A stretch of 64,000 nucleotides of DNA, taken from NCBI RefSeq assembly GCF_003946405.1, contig NZ_RHOG01000008.1:27644-91643 (forward strand). The letters run 5' to 3'. The stretch comes from Lacticaseibacillus yichunensis (GTDB lineage: Bacteria; Bacillota; Bacilli; Lactobacillales; Lactobacillaceae). The notes under the pieces were generated by a model. It saw only the letters and a program-made list of their open reading frames with translations. It did no database searches and had not been told where the DNA came from. This document shows, in pieces, positions 20,576-28,779 of the stretch. Within the stretch, counting starts at the first letter, position 1. Each line of letters opens with the position of its first letter. The translations under genes were made by a program, and so were the position numbers.

Positions 20576-22057
20576 ATGACAGAAACACACGCAGTCATTA
20601 TTTTGTTTGGCGGCTCGGGCGATCTGGCCCGCCGCAAGCTGTATCCCGCGTTGTTTGGTCTGTACAAGCGCGGTATCTTGCATGATCATTTTGCGGTGAT
20701 CGGCACTGCCCGGCGGCCCTGGAGTGATGAGCATTACCGGGACATTATTTGCGGCGCGCTGGAAGATGATTCCGATTACACGCTCGAGCTGGCCCGGGCG
20801 TTTGCCTCGCATTTCTATTACCAGTCGCACGATGTCACGGACGCGGCGCATTATGTGACGCTCAAGGACCTGGCGCAAAAGCTGGATGATCAGTATGAGG
20901 CGGCGGGCAACCGGCTGTTTTACATGGCGATGGCCCCGAATTTCTTCTCGACAATCGCCGAGCACATCAAGTCCGAGGCGCTGCTGGCTCCAAATGGCTT
21001 CAACCGGCTGGTGATCGAAAAACCGTTTGGCCATGATTTTGCCAGTGCCAAGGCCTTGAATGACTCGATCACGGCGACCTTCCACGAAGAGCAGATCTAT
21101 CGCATCGATCATTACCTCGGCAAGGAAATGACTCAGGCGCTACTGGCGCTGCGGTTCGCCAACCCGATGTTTGAGGCGATCTGGAACAAGGATTATATTC
21201 AGGACATGCAGATCACGCTGGCCGAAGCGGTCGGCGTTGAGACGCGGGCCGGTTATTATGAAACAGCCGGCGCCTTGCGCGATATGGTGCAAAATCATGT
21301 CATGCAGTTGCTGGGCTTTTTGACTATGGCCAAACCGGCGGCGATGACCCCGGAAGCGATTCACGAGGTCAAGCGCGAGGCGTTTGAGCAGCTGCATCTA
21401 TACACTGAAGAAGAGGCGGCGGCGAATTTTGTCCGGGCACAATACGGGGCGGCGACGATCGCCGGCACCAACATCAAGGCCTACCGCGACGAAGATGGCG
21501 TGGCGCCGGATTCGCTGACCGAGACCTTTGTTGCAGGAAAAATTCTGACCGACCAGCCTGCATTGGCCGGGGTGCCGATCTATGTGCGTACGGGCAAGCG
21601 CCTGACGCGCAAGTCGACCCAGATCACGGTCACCTTCAAACCGGTCGGCACAGGCTTGTTCGGCGATGATGCTAAGGCGTCGGCGCTGACGATCTATATC
21701 GAGCCAACGGAAGGCTTCACGCTGCAGATCAACGGCAAAACGATCGGCCAAGCGCAAAGTTTGATGCCAGAAGAATTGCATTATCAGCACGACGCGCAGG
21801 TGACGGCGCGCGCGCCGGAAGCCTATGAGCGCTTGATCGAAAATGCGCTGGAAGGCGATCAGACCAACTTCACCAATTGGCATGAGTTGGCGCAGACCTG
21901 GCGCTTTGTCGATGTCATCGAAAGCGCCTGGCGCAAAGACAGCACGATGCTGACGTATACGCCAGGGTCGATGGGGCCACGCGAAGCCAGTCAGCTCTTG
22001 GCGAAAACAGGGTCCAGCTGGTACTGGCAACCGACGCGCATTCAAATGGCAGATTAA
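20576..22057 (+). CDS. zwf: Glucose-6-phosphate 1-dehydrogenase
   Basis: A 493-residue G6PDH, which makes 6-phosphogluconolactone and NADPH, the entry to the oxidative pentose phosphate or phosphoketolase route. The N-terminal FGGSGDLARRKLYPALF is the NADP-binding motif, EKPFGHDFASA is the conserved Lys region, and RIDHYLGKEM carries the catalytic His. YVRTGKRL and LLQ-type C-terminal features are also family-like. Length is typical. ATG 20576 follows GAGGAG. Confidence 0.97.
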   Translation: MTETHAVIILFGGSGDLARRKLYPALFGLYKRGILHDHFAVIGTARRPWSDEHYRDIICGALEDDSDYTLELARAFASHFYYQSHDVTDAAHYVTLKDLAQKLDDQYEAAGNRLFYMAMAPNFFSTIAEHIKSEALLAPNGFNRLVIEKPFGHDFASAKALNDSITATFHEEQIYRIDHYLGKEMTQALLALRFANPMFEAIWNKDYIQDMQITLAEAVGVETRAGYYETAGALRDMVQNHVMQLLGFLTMAKPAAMTPEAIHEVKREAFEQLHLYTEEEAAANFVRAQYGAATIAGTNIKAYRDEDGVAPDSLTETFVAGKILTDQPALAGVPIYVRTGKRLTRKSTQITVTFKPVGTGLFGDDAKASALTIYIEPTEGFTLQINGKTIGQAQSLMPEELHYQHDAQVTARAPEAYERLIENALEGDQTNFTNWHELAQTWRFVDVIESAWRKDSTMLTYTPGSMGPREASQLLAKTGSSWYWQPTRIQMAD

Positions 22058-22142
22058 CGCGCTGGTTTTACCTGGTTCAATGAAAGAAAACGGTCGGTGG
22101 CAGCGGTGCCCCGGCTTTTTTTCGCGGGAAGGAGGGCGCATC

Positions 22143-23246
22143 ATGGCGCTATTTGAATTGCCGATGCGCAACGACACCCAGCGCCGGATCTTACATGTTG
22201 ACATGGATGCGTTCTACGCTTCGATCGAGATGCGTGACGCGCCGGCGTTGCGTCGCCGCGCGCTGGTGATTGCGCATGATCCACGCACCACTGGCGGAAA
22301 AGGGGTCGTCACGACCGCGAATTACGTGGCCCGGCAGTATGGCGTGCATTCTGCGATGCCTGCCAATGAGGCATTGCGGTTGGTGCCGAAACACTTGCTG
22401 ACGTTCAAAGATCCGGATTTCACCAAGTACCGCGCGGTGTCGCATCAGATTCACGATATTTTTCGTCAGGTGACGGACTTGATGGAGCCTGTTGCGTTGG
22501 ATGAAGCCTATTTGGATGTCACGGCCAACCACGATTTTCCCAGCAAGGTCGCCTTGGCGCTGTGGCTGCAAGACCAGATCCGTGAAGCGACCCAATTGAC
22601 TTGTTCATTTGGCCTGTCGTACAACAAGTTTTTGGCCAAGGAGGCGTCGGAATACAACAAGCCCCGCGGCCGGACCGTGATCATGCCAGCCCAGGCCCAA
22701 CTGTTTTTGGACGCCTTGCCGATCGCGGCGTTTCGCGGTGTTGGGAAAAAGACGTTGCCGAAACTTGAGGCGATGGGCGCGATCGATGGGGCGCATCTGC
22801 GGGCTTTTTCGCAAAGTGAGTTGATCGACGCTTTTGGCAAATTCGGCTTCGGCCTGTATCAACACGTCCGCGGCATCGATCTGCGGCCGGTCGAACGGCG
22901 CGTGGCCAAATCCATCGGCAAGGAAGAGACTTACCGCACGTTTTTGACCACGGAGACACAGGTCCGCGAGCGGTTAGAGGCGCTGGCCGCCATGGTGGAA
23001 GACGCCTTGGCACGGCACCAAATGCATGGCAAAGTCGTGGCGCTCAAAGTCCGCGACAGCGAGTTTGAGACGCAAACAAGGCGGCGGACCCTCGATCATT
23101 TCATCGCGGATCGCCAGCAGCTCTTCGACCAGGCTTGGTCCTTGTGGCAAGAGCGCGCCGAACGCCCAGCCGGCGTCCGGCTGCTCGGTATCACCATGAC
23201 AGGCCTGGAGCCGGCGCAGTACGTGAATCTGGATCTGGACGTGTGA
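22143..23246 (+). CDS. dinB: DNA polymerase IV
   Basis: A 367-residue Y-family translesion polymerase. The first metal-binding motif is HVDMDAFYASIEMRD, the steric-gate region sits within it, and the second acidic motif is ALDEAYLDVT. Helix-hairpin-helix FRGVGKKTLPKLEAMG and a C-terminal little-finger domain follow. I start at ATG 22143, 7 bases after AAGGAGGG; the longer frame from 22080 includes non-coding sequence. It lies 85 bases after zwf. DinB copies damaged DNA with low fidelity. Confidence 0.96.
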   Translation: MALFELPMRNDTQRRILHVDMDAFYASIEMRDAPALRRRALVIAHDPRTTGGKGVVTTANYVARQYGVHSAMPANEALRLVPKHLLTFKDPDFTKYRAVSHQIHDIFRQVTDLMEPVALDEAYLDVTANHDFPSKVALALWLQDQIREATQLTCSFGLSYNKFLAKEASEYNKPRGRTVIMPAQAQLFLDALPIAAFRGVGKKTLPKLEAMGAIDGAHLRAFSQSELIDAFGKFGFGLYQHVRGIDLRPVERRVAKSIGKEETYRTFLTTETQVRERLEALAAMVEDALARHQMHGKVVALKVRDSEFETQTRRRTLDHFIADRQQLFDQAWSLWQERAERPAGVRLLGITMTGLEPAQYVNLDLDV

Positions 23247-23617
23247 GGGAAGTTCTGTGAGGACGCTGTGTGCATCCTATAAGCAGAACAGCCGGTGCAT
23301 ACGATTCATATGAATTCTGTCATCCAGCCTAGAACGATGCGACGATCATTCCGGCAGAGCCTCAGTCTTCCTATGAGTCAGGCACGTTGACGGCTGAGCG
23401 TGGCTGTTTCCGCTTTTACGCTGAGGCGGATCGACTCATGGGGTGACCGTCAGAGAGCAGGCCGGCCAGGGTGATAGGACATGTCCTCGATGTGAGGCCG
23501 GAGTCTGCCCGTACTCTGCTGCAAAAACAAAAGACCACAACCACAACGACCCGCGTGCTCAAAGGCGCGCAGCCGTATGGTATACTGAAGCGGAATACAG
23601 TGAAGCGAGGCAGCGCT
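23247..23617. other. 371-base gap without a gene
   Basis: There is no ORF with a ribosome site and no family A or B repeat. I see small palindromes, ATTCATATGAAT near 23304 and AGGACATGTCCT near 23476, and a GGCCGGCC...GGCCGG pair near 23460-23510. A TATACT element at 23581-23586 is the likely -10 box of the next gene. Confidence 0.5.
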
Positions 23618-24943
23618 ATGGCGACGAAACACGAACAGATTCTCAACTACATCATGAACTTGGCAGTCGGCACGAAGATCTCCGTGCGCCGCATCGCCAG
23701 ACGCGAAAAAGTCAGCGAAGGCACGGCTTATCGCGCGATCAAGGAAGCGGAAAATACCGGCCTCGTCTCGACCATCGAGCGTGTCGGGACCATTCGCATC
23801 GAGCAAAAACCGATCAACAACATCGACTCACTGACATTCAAGGTCCTCGTCACCCTGATCGATGCGCGCGTTTTGGGCGGATCGGCCGGCTTGAAAAAGA
23901 AGCTGGATAAATTTGTCATTGGCGCGATGACGCCAGACGAAATGTTGCGCTACATCACGAAGAATTCCTTGGTGATCATCGGTAATCGCGAAGATGCCCA
24001 GCGCCTGGCGCTCCAAAATGGGGCGGCGGTCCTGATCACCGGTGGGTTTATGACCTCCGATGCCGTGATCAAGCTGGCCAACCGGTTTGAATTGCCTGTT
24101 TTGCAGACGAGTCACGACACCTTCACCGTCGCCACGATGATCAACCGCGCACTGTCCGACCAGGCGATCAAGCAGGATATCATGACGGTGGCCTCGCTCT
24201 ACACCCCGCTGAAGGACACGAAGATCGCCCATCCGGATCAGACCGTGGCCGATTTTTCTGCGTTGCGCGGCGATCGCGGCGATTTTGTCTTGCCGATCAT
24301 CACGACAAGCGGCCGGCTTGTTGGCATTGTGACGCCCCGTGAGATCGCCGGGAAAAAACAGACCACACCGCTTGAACGCGTGATGCTCAAGGACCCGCAG
24401 ACCGTGAAGCCTTATCTGTCGGTGACGACAGTGGGCCACACGATGCAAGGCAATGGTGAAAATGTGATGCCGGTGGTCGATGACTCCTGGCAACTCCTCG
24501 GTATCGTGACGCGCAGCGCTGTTTTTGCCAGCTTGGCCGAACTTGGCCACAACAGCCAGGACAAAACCACGATCGCGGATTCCGTGATCGCTCAGCTCAC
24601 CACGGTCGGTGCGCCGGAAGATCAACCGGCCAGATTTGCGCTGCACACGACGCCAATGATGACCAACGCGCTGGGGACCTTGAGTTTTGGGGTGCTGAGC
24701 GAGGCGGTCAACTCATGTGTGACGAAATTCCTGAACGCGACCGGGCGGCGCAACGTGTTGATCGAACAATTGTCGCTGACGACTTTTCGGCCGATTCAGC
24801 TCGAGTCGATCGTTAACATCGCCGTCACGCCGCTTGAGCTCACGAAGCACGAGGGGACGCTGGATATCGACCTTCAAACAGATGGCTTGCCAGTCGCAAA
24901 GGCCATCGTGACCTGTCAATTACTAGAAAGGAACCAGAAATGA
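23618..24943 (+). CDS. YtoI-like DRTGG/CBS/HotDog domain protein
   Basis: A 441-residue protein with the layout of Bacillus YtoI: an N-terminal winged helix (VGTKISVRRIARREKVSEGTAYRAIKEAEN), a DRTGG domain (about residues 70-180), two CBS domains (about 190-310), and a C-terminal HotDog/MaoC-like domain from about 330. CBS pairs usually bind adenine nucleotides, so it may be a nucleotide-sensing regulator; this is inference. ATG 23618 was chosen because the product starts MATKHEQILNY; an upstream in-frame start at 23471 lies in non-coding sequence. It overlaps nrnA by 4 bases. Confidence 0.88.
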   Translation: MATKHEQILNYIMNLAVGTKISVRRIARREKVSEGTAYRAIKEAENTGLVSTIERVGTIRIEQKPINNIDSLTFKVLVTLIDARVLGGSAGLKKKLDKFVIGAMTPDEMLRYITKNSLVIIGNREDAQRLALQNGAAVLITGGFMTSDAVIKLANRFELPVLQTSHDTFTVATMINRALSDQAIKQDIMTVASLYTPLKDTKIAHPDQTVADFSALRGDRGDFVLPIITTSGRLVGIVTPREIAGKKQTTPLERVMLKDPQTVKPYLSVTTVGHTMQGNGENVMPVVDDSWQLLGIVTRSAVFASLAELGHNSQDKTTIADSVIAQLTTVGAPEDQPARFALHTTPMMTNALGTLSFGVLSEAVNSCVTKFLNATGRRNVLIEQLSLTTFRPIQLESIVNIAVTPLELTKHEGTLDIDLQTDGLPVAKAIVTCQLLERNQK

Positions 24944-25902
24944 TTCAACAAGAAATCTTAACCGAGATTCAAAAATACGACACGATCATCATCCATCGCC
25001 ACATCAATCCGGATCCCGATGCGCTTGGCAGCCAGATCGGTTTGGCCGAGATCTTGCGGGCCAGTTTTCCGGCGAAACACATCTATCAAGTCGGCAGTGA
25101 AGTAGGCGACCTCGCCTGGTTTGGCCAGGAGCAGGAAATCGGCGATGACCTGTATCAAGACGCGCTGGTGATCGTCACGGATACTGCCGATACGCCGCGG
25201 GTGTCGGATGACCGCTTCACGACGGGGAAAATGCTGATCAAGATCGATCATCATCCCAATGACGATCCGTATGCCAAGCTTAACTGGGTCGACAACGATG
25301 CCAGTTCGGCCTCCGAGCTGATCTATGATCTGGTCGCCGCAAGCGATGGCCTTTTGACGGTCAACGCGGCCGCCGCGCGGATGCTGTATGGCGGCATCGT
25401 CGGCGATACCGGTCGCTTCCTCTACAACAACACGACACCGCATACGTTCCAAGTCGCGGCGGAGCTGATCAAGCAGGATTTCGATCCGGCCAAGGTCAAC
25501 AATCAGATGAATTCTCTGACACTGGCCCAAGCGCGCCTGCAGAGCTATGTTTTCGATCATCTGACGGTCACCCCCGCCGGCGCAGCGAGCGTCGTGATTC
25601 CGCAAGCAACGATTCAAGGCTTGGGGCTTGCGGATGATGAAGTCTCCGCGGCAGTCAGCACCCCTGGCCGCTTAGCGGAAGTCCAGTCATGGCTGGAGTT
25701 CGTTGAGAAAAAAGACGGCACCTATCGCGTCCATCTGCGCTCGAAAGGCCCAATCATCAACGAATTGGCCAAGGCGCACAATGGCGGCGGGCACCCCTTG
25801 GCATCCGGCGCAAACGCCCAGGACCAAGCGGAGATCGATGAGATGATCACCGCCTTGGCCGCGTTGGTCGAGGCTTACCAGAAAGCAGGACAAAATGGCT
25901 AA
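24940..25902 (+). CDS. nrnA: DHH/DHHA1 phosphoesterase, nanoRNase/pAp-phosphatase type
   Basis: A 320-residue DHH-family phosphoesterase resembling NrnA (YtqI), which degrades 2-5-mer RNAs and dephosphorylates pAp. The metal motifs HRHINPDPDALGS and IDHHPNDDPYA are clear. The DHHA1 substrate-binding domain carries AHNGGGHPLASGA near residue 285. The start codon overlaps the previous stop (ATGA) and its end overlaps cshB by 8 bases, so the three are one translationally coupled unit. Relatives also cleave pApA from c-di-AMP turnover; the specificity cannot be told here. Confidence 0.93.
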   Translation: MIQQEILTEIQKYDTIIIHRHINPDPDALGSQIGLAEILRASFPAKHIYQVGSEVGDLAWFGQEQEIGDDLYQDALVIVTDTADTPRVSDDRFTTGKMLIKIDHHPNDDPYAKLNWVDNDASSASELIYDLVAASDGLLTVNAAAARMLYGGIVGDTGRFLYNNTTPHTFQVAAELIKQDFDPAKVNNQMNSLTLAQARLQSYVFDHLTVTPAGAASVVIPQATIQGLGLADDEVSAAVSTPGRLAEVQSWLEFVEKKDGTYRVHLRSKGPIINELAKAHNGGGHPLASGANAQDQAEIDEMITALAALVEAYQKAGQNG

Positions 25903-27241
25903 TCAATTTGCTCAGTACACCTTGCGTCCCGAAGTGCTTCAGGGCCTGGACGCGATGAAGATCACCACGCCGACGCCGATTCAGGCCAAGGTCATTCCAG
26001 CCGTTTTGCGCGGCGAAAGCATCATCGGCCAAAGTCAGACTGGCTCAGGCAAGACGCATGCCTTTTTGGTGCCGATCTTGTCGCACATCGACGTGGCCAA
26101 GGATGAGGTTCAGGCCGTGATCACGGCGCCATCACGGGAGCTGGCGACCCAACTTTTCACCGTCGCCGAGCAGCTCGGCCAGTTCATACCGGGCTTGCGC
26201 ATGCAAAACTATGTCGGCGGCACCGACAAGCAAAAACAGATCGACAAATTACATCATCAACAGCCCCATTTGGTCATTGGCACACCAGGCCGCGTCCTGG
26301 ACTTAATGCAAGATGGGGCGCTGGCGGCGTACACGGCGCAAGTCTTTGTTGTCGATGAAGCCGACATGACCCTGGACATGGGCTTTTTAGGCGATGTGGA
26401 TAAGATCGCGTCGACCTTCCCGGCTGGCCTGCAGATGTTGGTCTTTTCCGCCACGATTCCGCAAAAGCTCCAGCCATTTTTGAAAAAATACATGGCGAAT
26501 CCCACCACGATCATGATCAAGCCGCAGTCGGTGATCGCCGATACCGTCGAGAATCTGCTGATCGCGTCCAAGGGACGGGATAAAAATCAATTGCTGTATC
26601 AGCTCCTGACAATGGGCGAGCCGTTTCTCGCACTGATCTTTGCGAACACGAAGACCTCGGTGGATGCGATTCATCACTACCTCACCGAGCAAGGCCTGAA
26701 AGTGGCGAAGATTCATGGCGGCCTGCCACCACGTGAACGCAAGCGCGTGATGAAGGAAGTCGTTGACCAGAAGTTCCAATACGTGGTGGCGACGGATCTG
26801 GCCGCCCGCGGCATCGATATCGAAGGTGTGTCGCTGGTGATCAACGCGGAGCTGCCAAAGGACAACGAGTTCTTCGTTCATCGGGTGGGGCGGACCGGGC
26901 GCAATGGCCTTTCAGGGACTGCGATCACTTTGTATGAACCCGGTCAAGAAGCGCAGATCGCCGAATTGGAGCATCTCGGGATTCATTTTGCCCCAAAGCA
27001 GGTCAAGGATGGCCGCATCGTCGATAGTTATGATCGTGATCGGCGTCGCAGTCGCAAGCCGCAAGCCGATACGCGATCGGGCCGCATCAAGGGCATGGCA
27101 GCCAAGGCCGCCAAGACCAAGATGCCAGGCTACAAGAAAAAGATCAAGAAAGCCGCGGACAAAGAGGCTTGGTTCAATCGCCGGGTTGAAAAACGTGACG
27201 CGGCCCGCACCGCGCGGAAGCAAAACAAGAAGGAATACTGA
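25895..27241 (+). CDS. cshB: DEAD-box RNA helicase CshB-like
   Basis: A 448-residue DEAD-box helicase. The order of motifs is Q motif (TTPTPIQAKVIPA), motif I QTGSGKT, Ia APSRELATQ, Ib TPGRVLD, II DEAD (VVDEADMTLDMGFL), III SAT, then RecA2 with IFANTKTS, ATDLAARGIDIEGV and HRVGRTGRNGLSG. The C-terminus is a highly basic tail ending KQNKKEY. MTLDMGFL after DEAD and the basic tail match the CshB subgroup, linked to ribosome assembly and cold growth in Firmicutes. It is in the same unit as nrnA. Confidence 0.93.
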   Translation: MANQFAQYTLRPEVLQGLDAMKITTPTPIQAKVIPAVLRGESIIGQSQTGSGKTHAFLVPILSHIDVAKDEVQAVITAPSRELATQLFTVAEQLGQFIPGLRMQNYVGGTDKQKQIDKLHHQQPHLVIGTPGRVLDLMQDGALAAYTAQVFVVDEADMTLDMGFLGDVDKIASTFPAGLQMLVFSATIPQKLQPFLKKYMANPTTIMIKPQSVIADTVENLLIASKGRDKNQLLYQLLTMGEPFLALIFANTKTSVDAIHHYLTEQGLKVAKIHGGLPPRERKRVMKEVVDQKFQYVVATDLAARGIDIEGVSLVINAELPKDNEFFVHRVGRTGRNGLSGTAITLYEPGQEAQIAELEHLGIHFAPKQVKDGRIVDSYDRDRRRSRKPQADTRSGRIKGMAAKAAKTKMPGYKKKIKKAADKEAWFNRRVEKRDAARTARKQNKKEY

Positions 27242-27270
27242 CCGTTTCGTCAACGTGTGAAAGCAGGAAA

Positions 27271-28203
27271 ATGATGGCAAGCCAGGATCTTTTGATGGAC
27301 AATTGGCGGCTTTTGCCGGATGACCGGCGCCGCTTTATCTTTGAACAACTCACGCGGTATTTTCTCAGCCCACTTTTGGCAGTTGATGCGTTGGTGCCGG
27401 TGAGCGTCAGCTATTTTGGCCAGGTGCTGCAGACCTTCGACGCTTTGATCGGTGGCGAGTGGTTGCGGTTCGTGCCAGGTCAGCGCCACGTCAAGCTCGG
27501 TATTGAGACGCCACTGCCGACTGAGCTTGCCGGGTTGGCCGAGTCGCTGGGTCTTTCCAGCCAGGAGATGCGTGATCAGCTCAGTGCGCCTGCCGTGGTG
27601 GACTTGCCGCCGATGCTGGTTGCCCGCAGCAGCGTGGCCAGCGATGAGGAAGTGATCGGCCAGATCAATTTGACCACGCAGGTTTTTCGCGGCAATCATT
27701 TTGCTTATGTGCCGTACAAGCCCACCGTGCTGTCACTGATCGAGCCACGGACCACCTCGCTAGATCCCGCGGCCCAAGAGCCTTGGCCGGCGGTGTTGAC
27801 CGCGGGCCAGGTCGTGCTTCGCTTGGCCAGCAGCCATCATTATCAGGTCGCGCTCAAGCATCGCTGGACCAAGGCGGCACTGGTCAAACAACTCGGCGGC
27901 TTCGGGTTTGCGTTGCCGACAGCTCGGGACTATGAATGGTTGCTGGGCGGCGGCTTTTTACAGCTGTTTGCCTGGGGAAACGCGGTGCCAGAAACGCTGC
28001 CGGCGTATCTGCCAAACCGCTTTGGCCTGACCTTCCCAACGCAGCGGTCAAGCGCCGAATTGACGCAAGGGGATGAGGTTGCGGCCGCGCCTTATCAAAA
28101 GGGGGACTCGCTGTTGAAGCTGTCACCATTTTATCGGGCGGCGGTGGCACAACCGTTTGAGCAGCAGCGGTATCGGAAATTGGTGCGGATCGAGCTGAAT
28201 TAG
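27271..28203 (+). CDS. Uncharacterised protein with an FGE-sulfatase-like motif
   Basis: A 310-residue soluble protein I do not recognise. Near residues 210-235 it has GFGFALPTARDYEWLLGGG and FAWGN. These closely echo the G-x-R-L-P-T-E-x-E-W-E-Y-A-A-R-G-G ... PWGN signature of formylglycine-generating-enzyme/SUMF1-like (C-type-lectin-fold) domains. The Cys pair of active enzymes is not seen, so a non-enzymatic fold relative is more likely. AGGAAA precedes ATG 27271/27274. It lies 29 bases after cshB and probably ends that operon; a family B repeat follows. Confidence 0.75.
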   Translation: MMASQDLLMDNWRLLPDDRRRFIFEQLTRYFLSPLLAVDALVPVSVSYFGQVLQTFDALIGGEWLRFVPGQRHVKLGIETPLPTELAGLAESLGLSSQEMRDQLSAPAVVDLPPMLVARSSVASDEEVIGQINLTTQVFRGNHFAYVPYKPTVLSLIEPRTTSLDPAAQEPWPAVLTAGQVVLRLASSHHYQVALKHRWTKAALVKQLGGFGFALPTARDYEWLLGGGFLQLFAWGNAVPETLPAYLPNRFGLTFPTQRSSAELTQGDEVAAAPYQKGDSLLKLSPFYRAAVAQPFEQQRYRKLVRIELN

Positions 28204-28255
28204 AGCAGGTGCGCCGGGATGGCAGGGGACTTCATGCACCCGAGGCGGGTTAGGT

Positions 28256-28530
28256 GTTCCATCCCGCGGGTCTCCGCACCTTTTTCAGTCGGGCTCCGGC
28301 CCGCATGGTGGAAGCATCTAGGCAACTCAAACGCTCGATGGCAAAGAGCGCCCTCAAGCGCTTGAGCCGACTTAGCTGTTCCACCATCCCGCGGGTCTCC
28401 GCACCCTTTTCAGTTGGGCTCCGCGCGGCATGTCTGAGGCATCTAGTCGACCTGGGCACGCATGGCTAAAAGCGCCATACGCGCCTAGGCCGCACTAGCT
28501 GCTCAGACCTGAACGCCGCGCTCCGCACCC
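28256..28530. repeat. Family B structured intergenic repeat, two units
   Basis: Hairpin 1 spans 28305-28387: ATGGTGGAA pairs with TTCCACCAT, inside which CTAGG..., CTCAA..., and GGC...GCC arms also pair. Hairpin 2 spans 28432-28508: GTCTGAG pairs with CTCAGAC, with different arms but the same layout and apical GGCTAA..GCGCC. The spacer CATCCCGCGGG...CCGCACC precedes each, and CCGCGCTCCGCACCC closes the element. The alaS promoter follows at once. Confidence 0.8.
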
Positions 28531-28538
28531 TTTCTTGT

Positions 28539-28567
28539 TTGACACGCCCTGTCTCTCTTCGTATAAT
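28539..28567 (+). promoter_or_regulatory. alaS promoter
   Basis: TTGACA (28539-28544), 17-base spacer, TATAAT (28562-28567). Drives the T-box leader. Confidence 0.85.
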
Positions 28568-28573
28568 GAGCCA

Positions 28574-28766
28574 TTGTTAGGATATGTGTTCGAGTTGGCT
28601 GACCATCCAGAAAATGCGGTATTGCTGAGAGCCGTGTGGTCCATGTCGAGCATGCTCCCTGATCATCAAGTGAATACATCAATGAAGTGGTAAACGATCA
28701 ACATCGTTGCAAACAAGGTGGTACCGCGCGCAAGCGTCCTTGAATATGCAGCGGTGTTTTTATTTT
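28574..28766 (+). promoter_or_regulatory. T-box riboswitch (alanine) of alaS
   Basis: This leader RNA senses uncharged tRNA-Ala. The hallmark T-box sequence AAGGTGGTACCGCG is at 28715-28728, where the NCCA end of tRNA pairs in the antiterminator. The competing terminator uses ACCGC (28723-28727) and GCGGT (28751-28755), followed by TTTTTATTTT. The upstream part forms stem I with the specifier loop, though I could not place the Ala codon with certainty. Specificity is inferred from the alaS gene 14 bases downstream. Confidence 0.92.
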
Positions 28767-28779
28767 GGGAGGAAAACAG

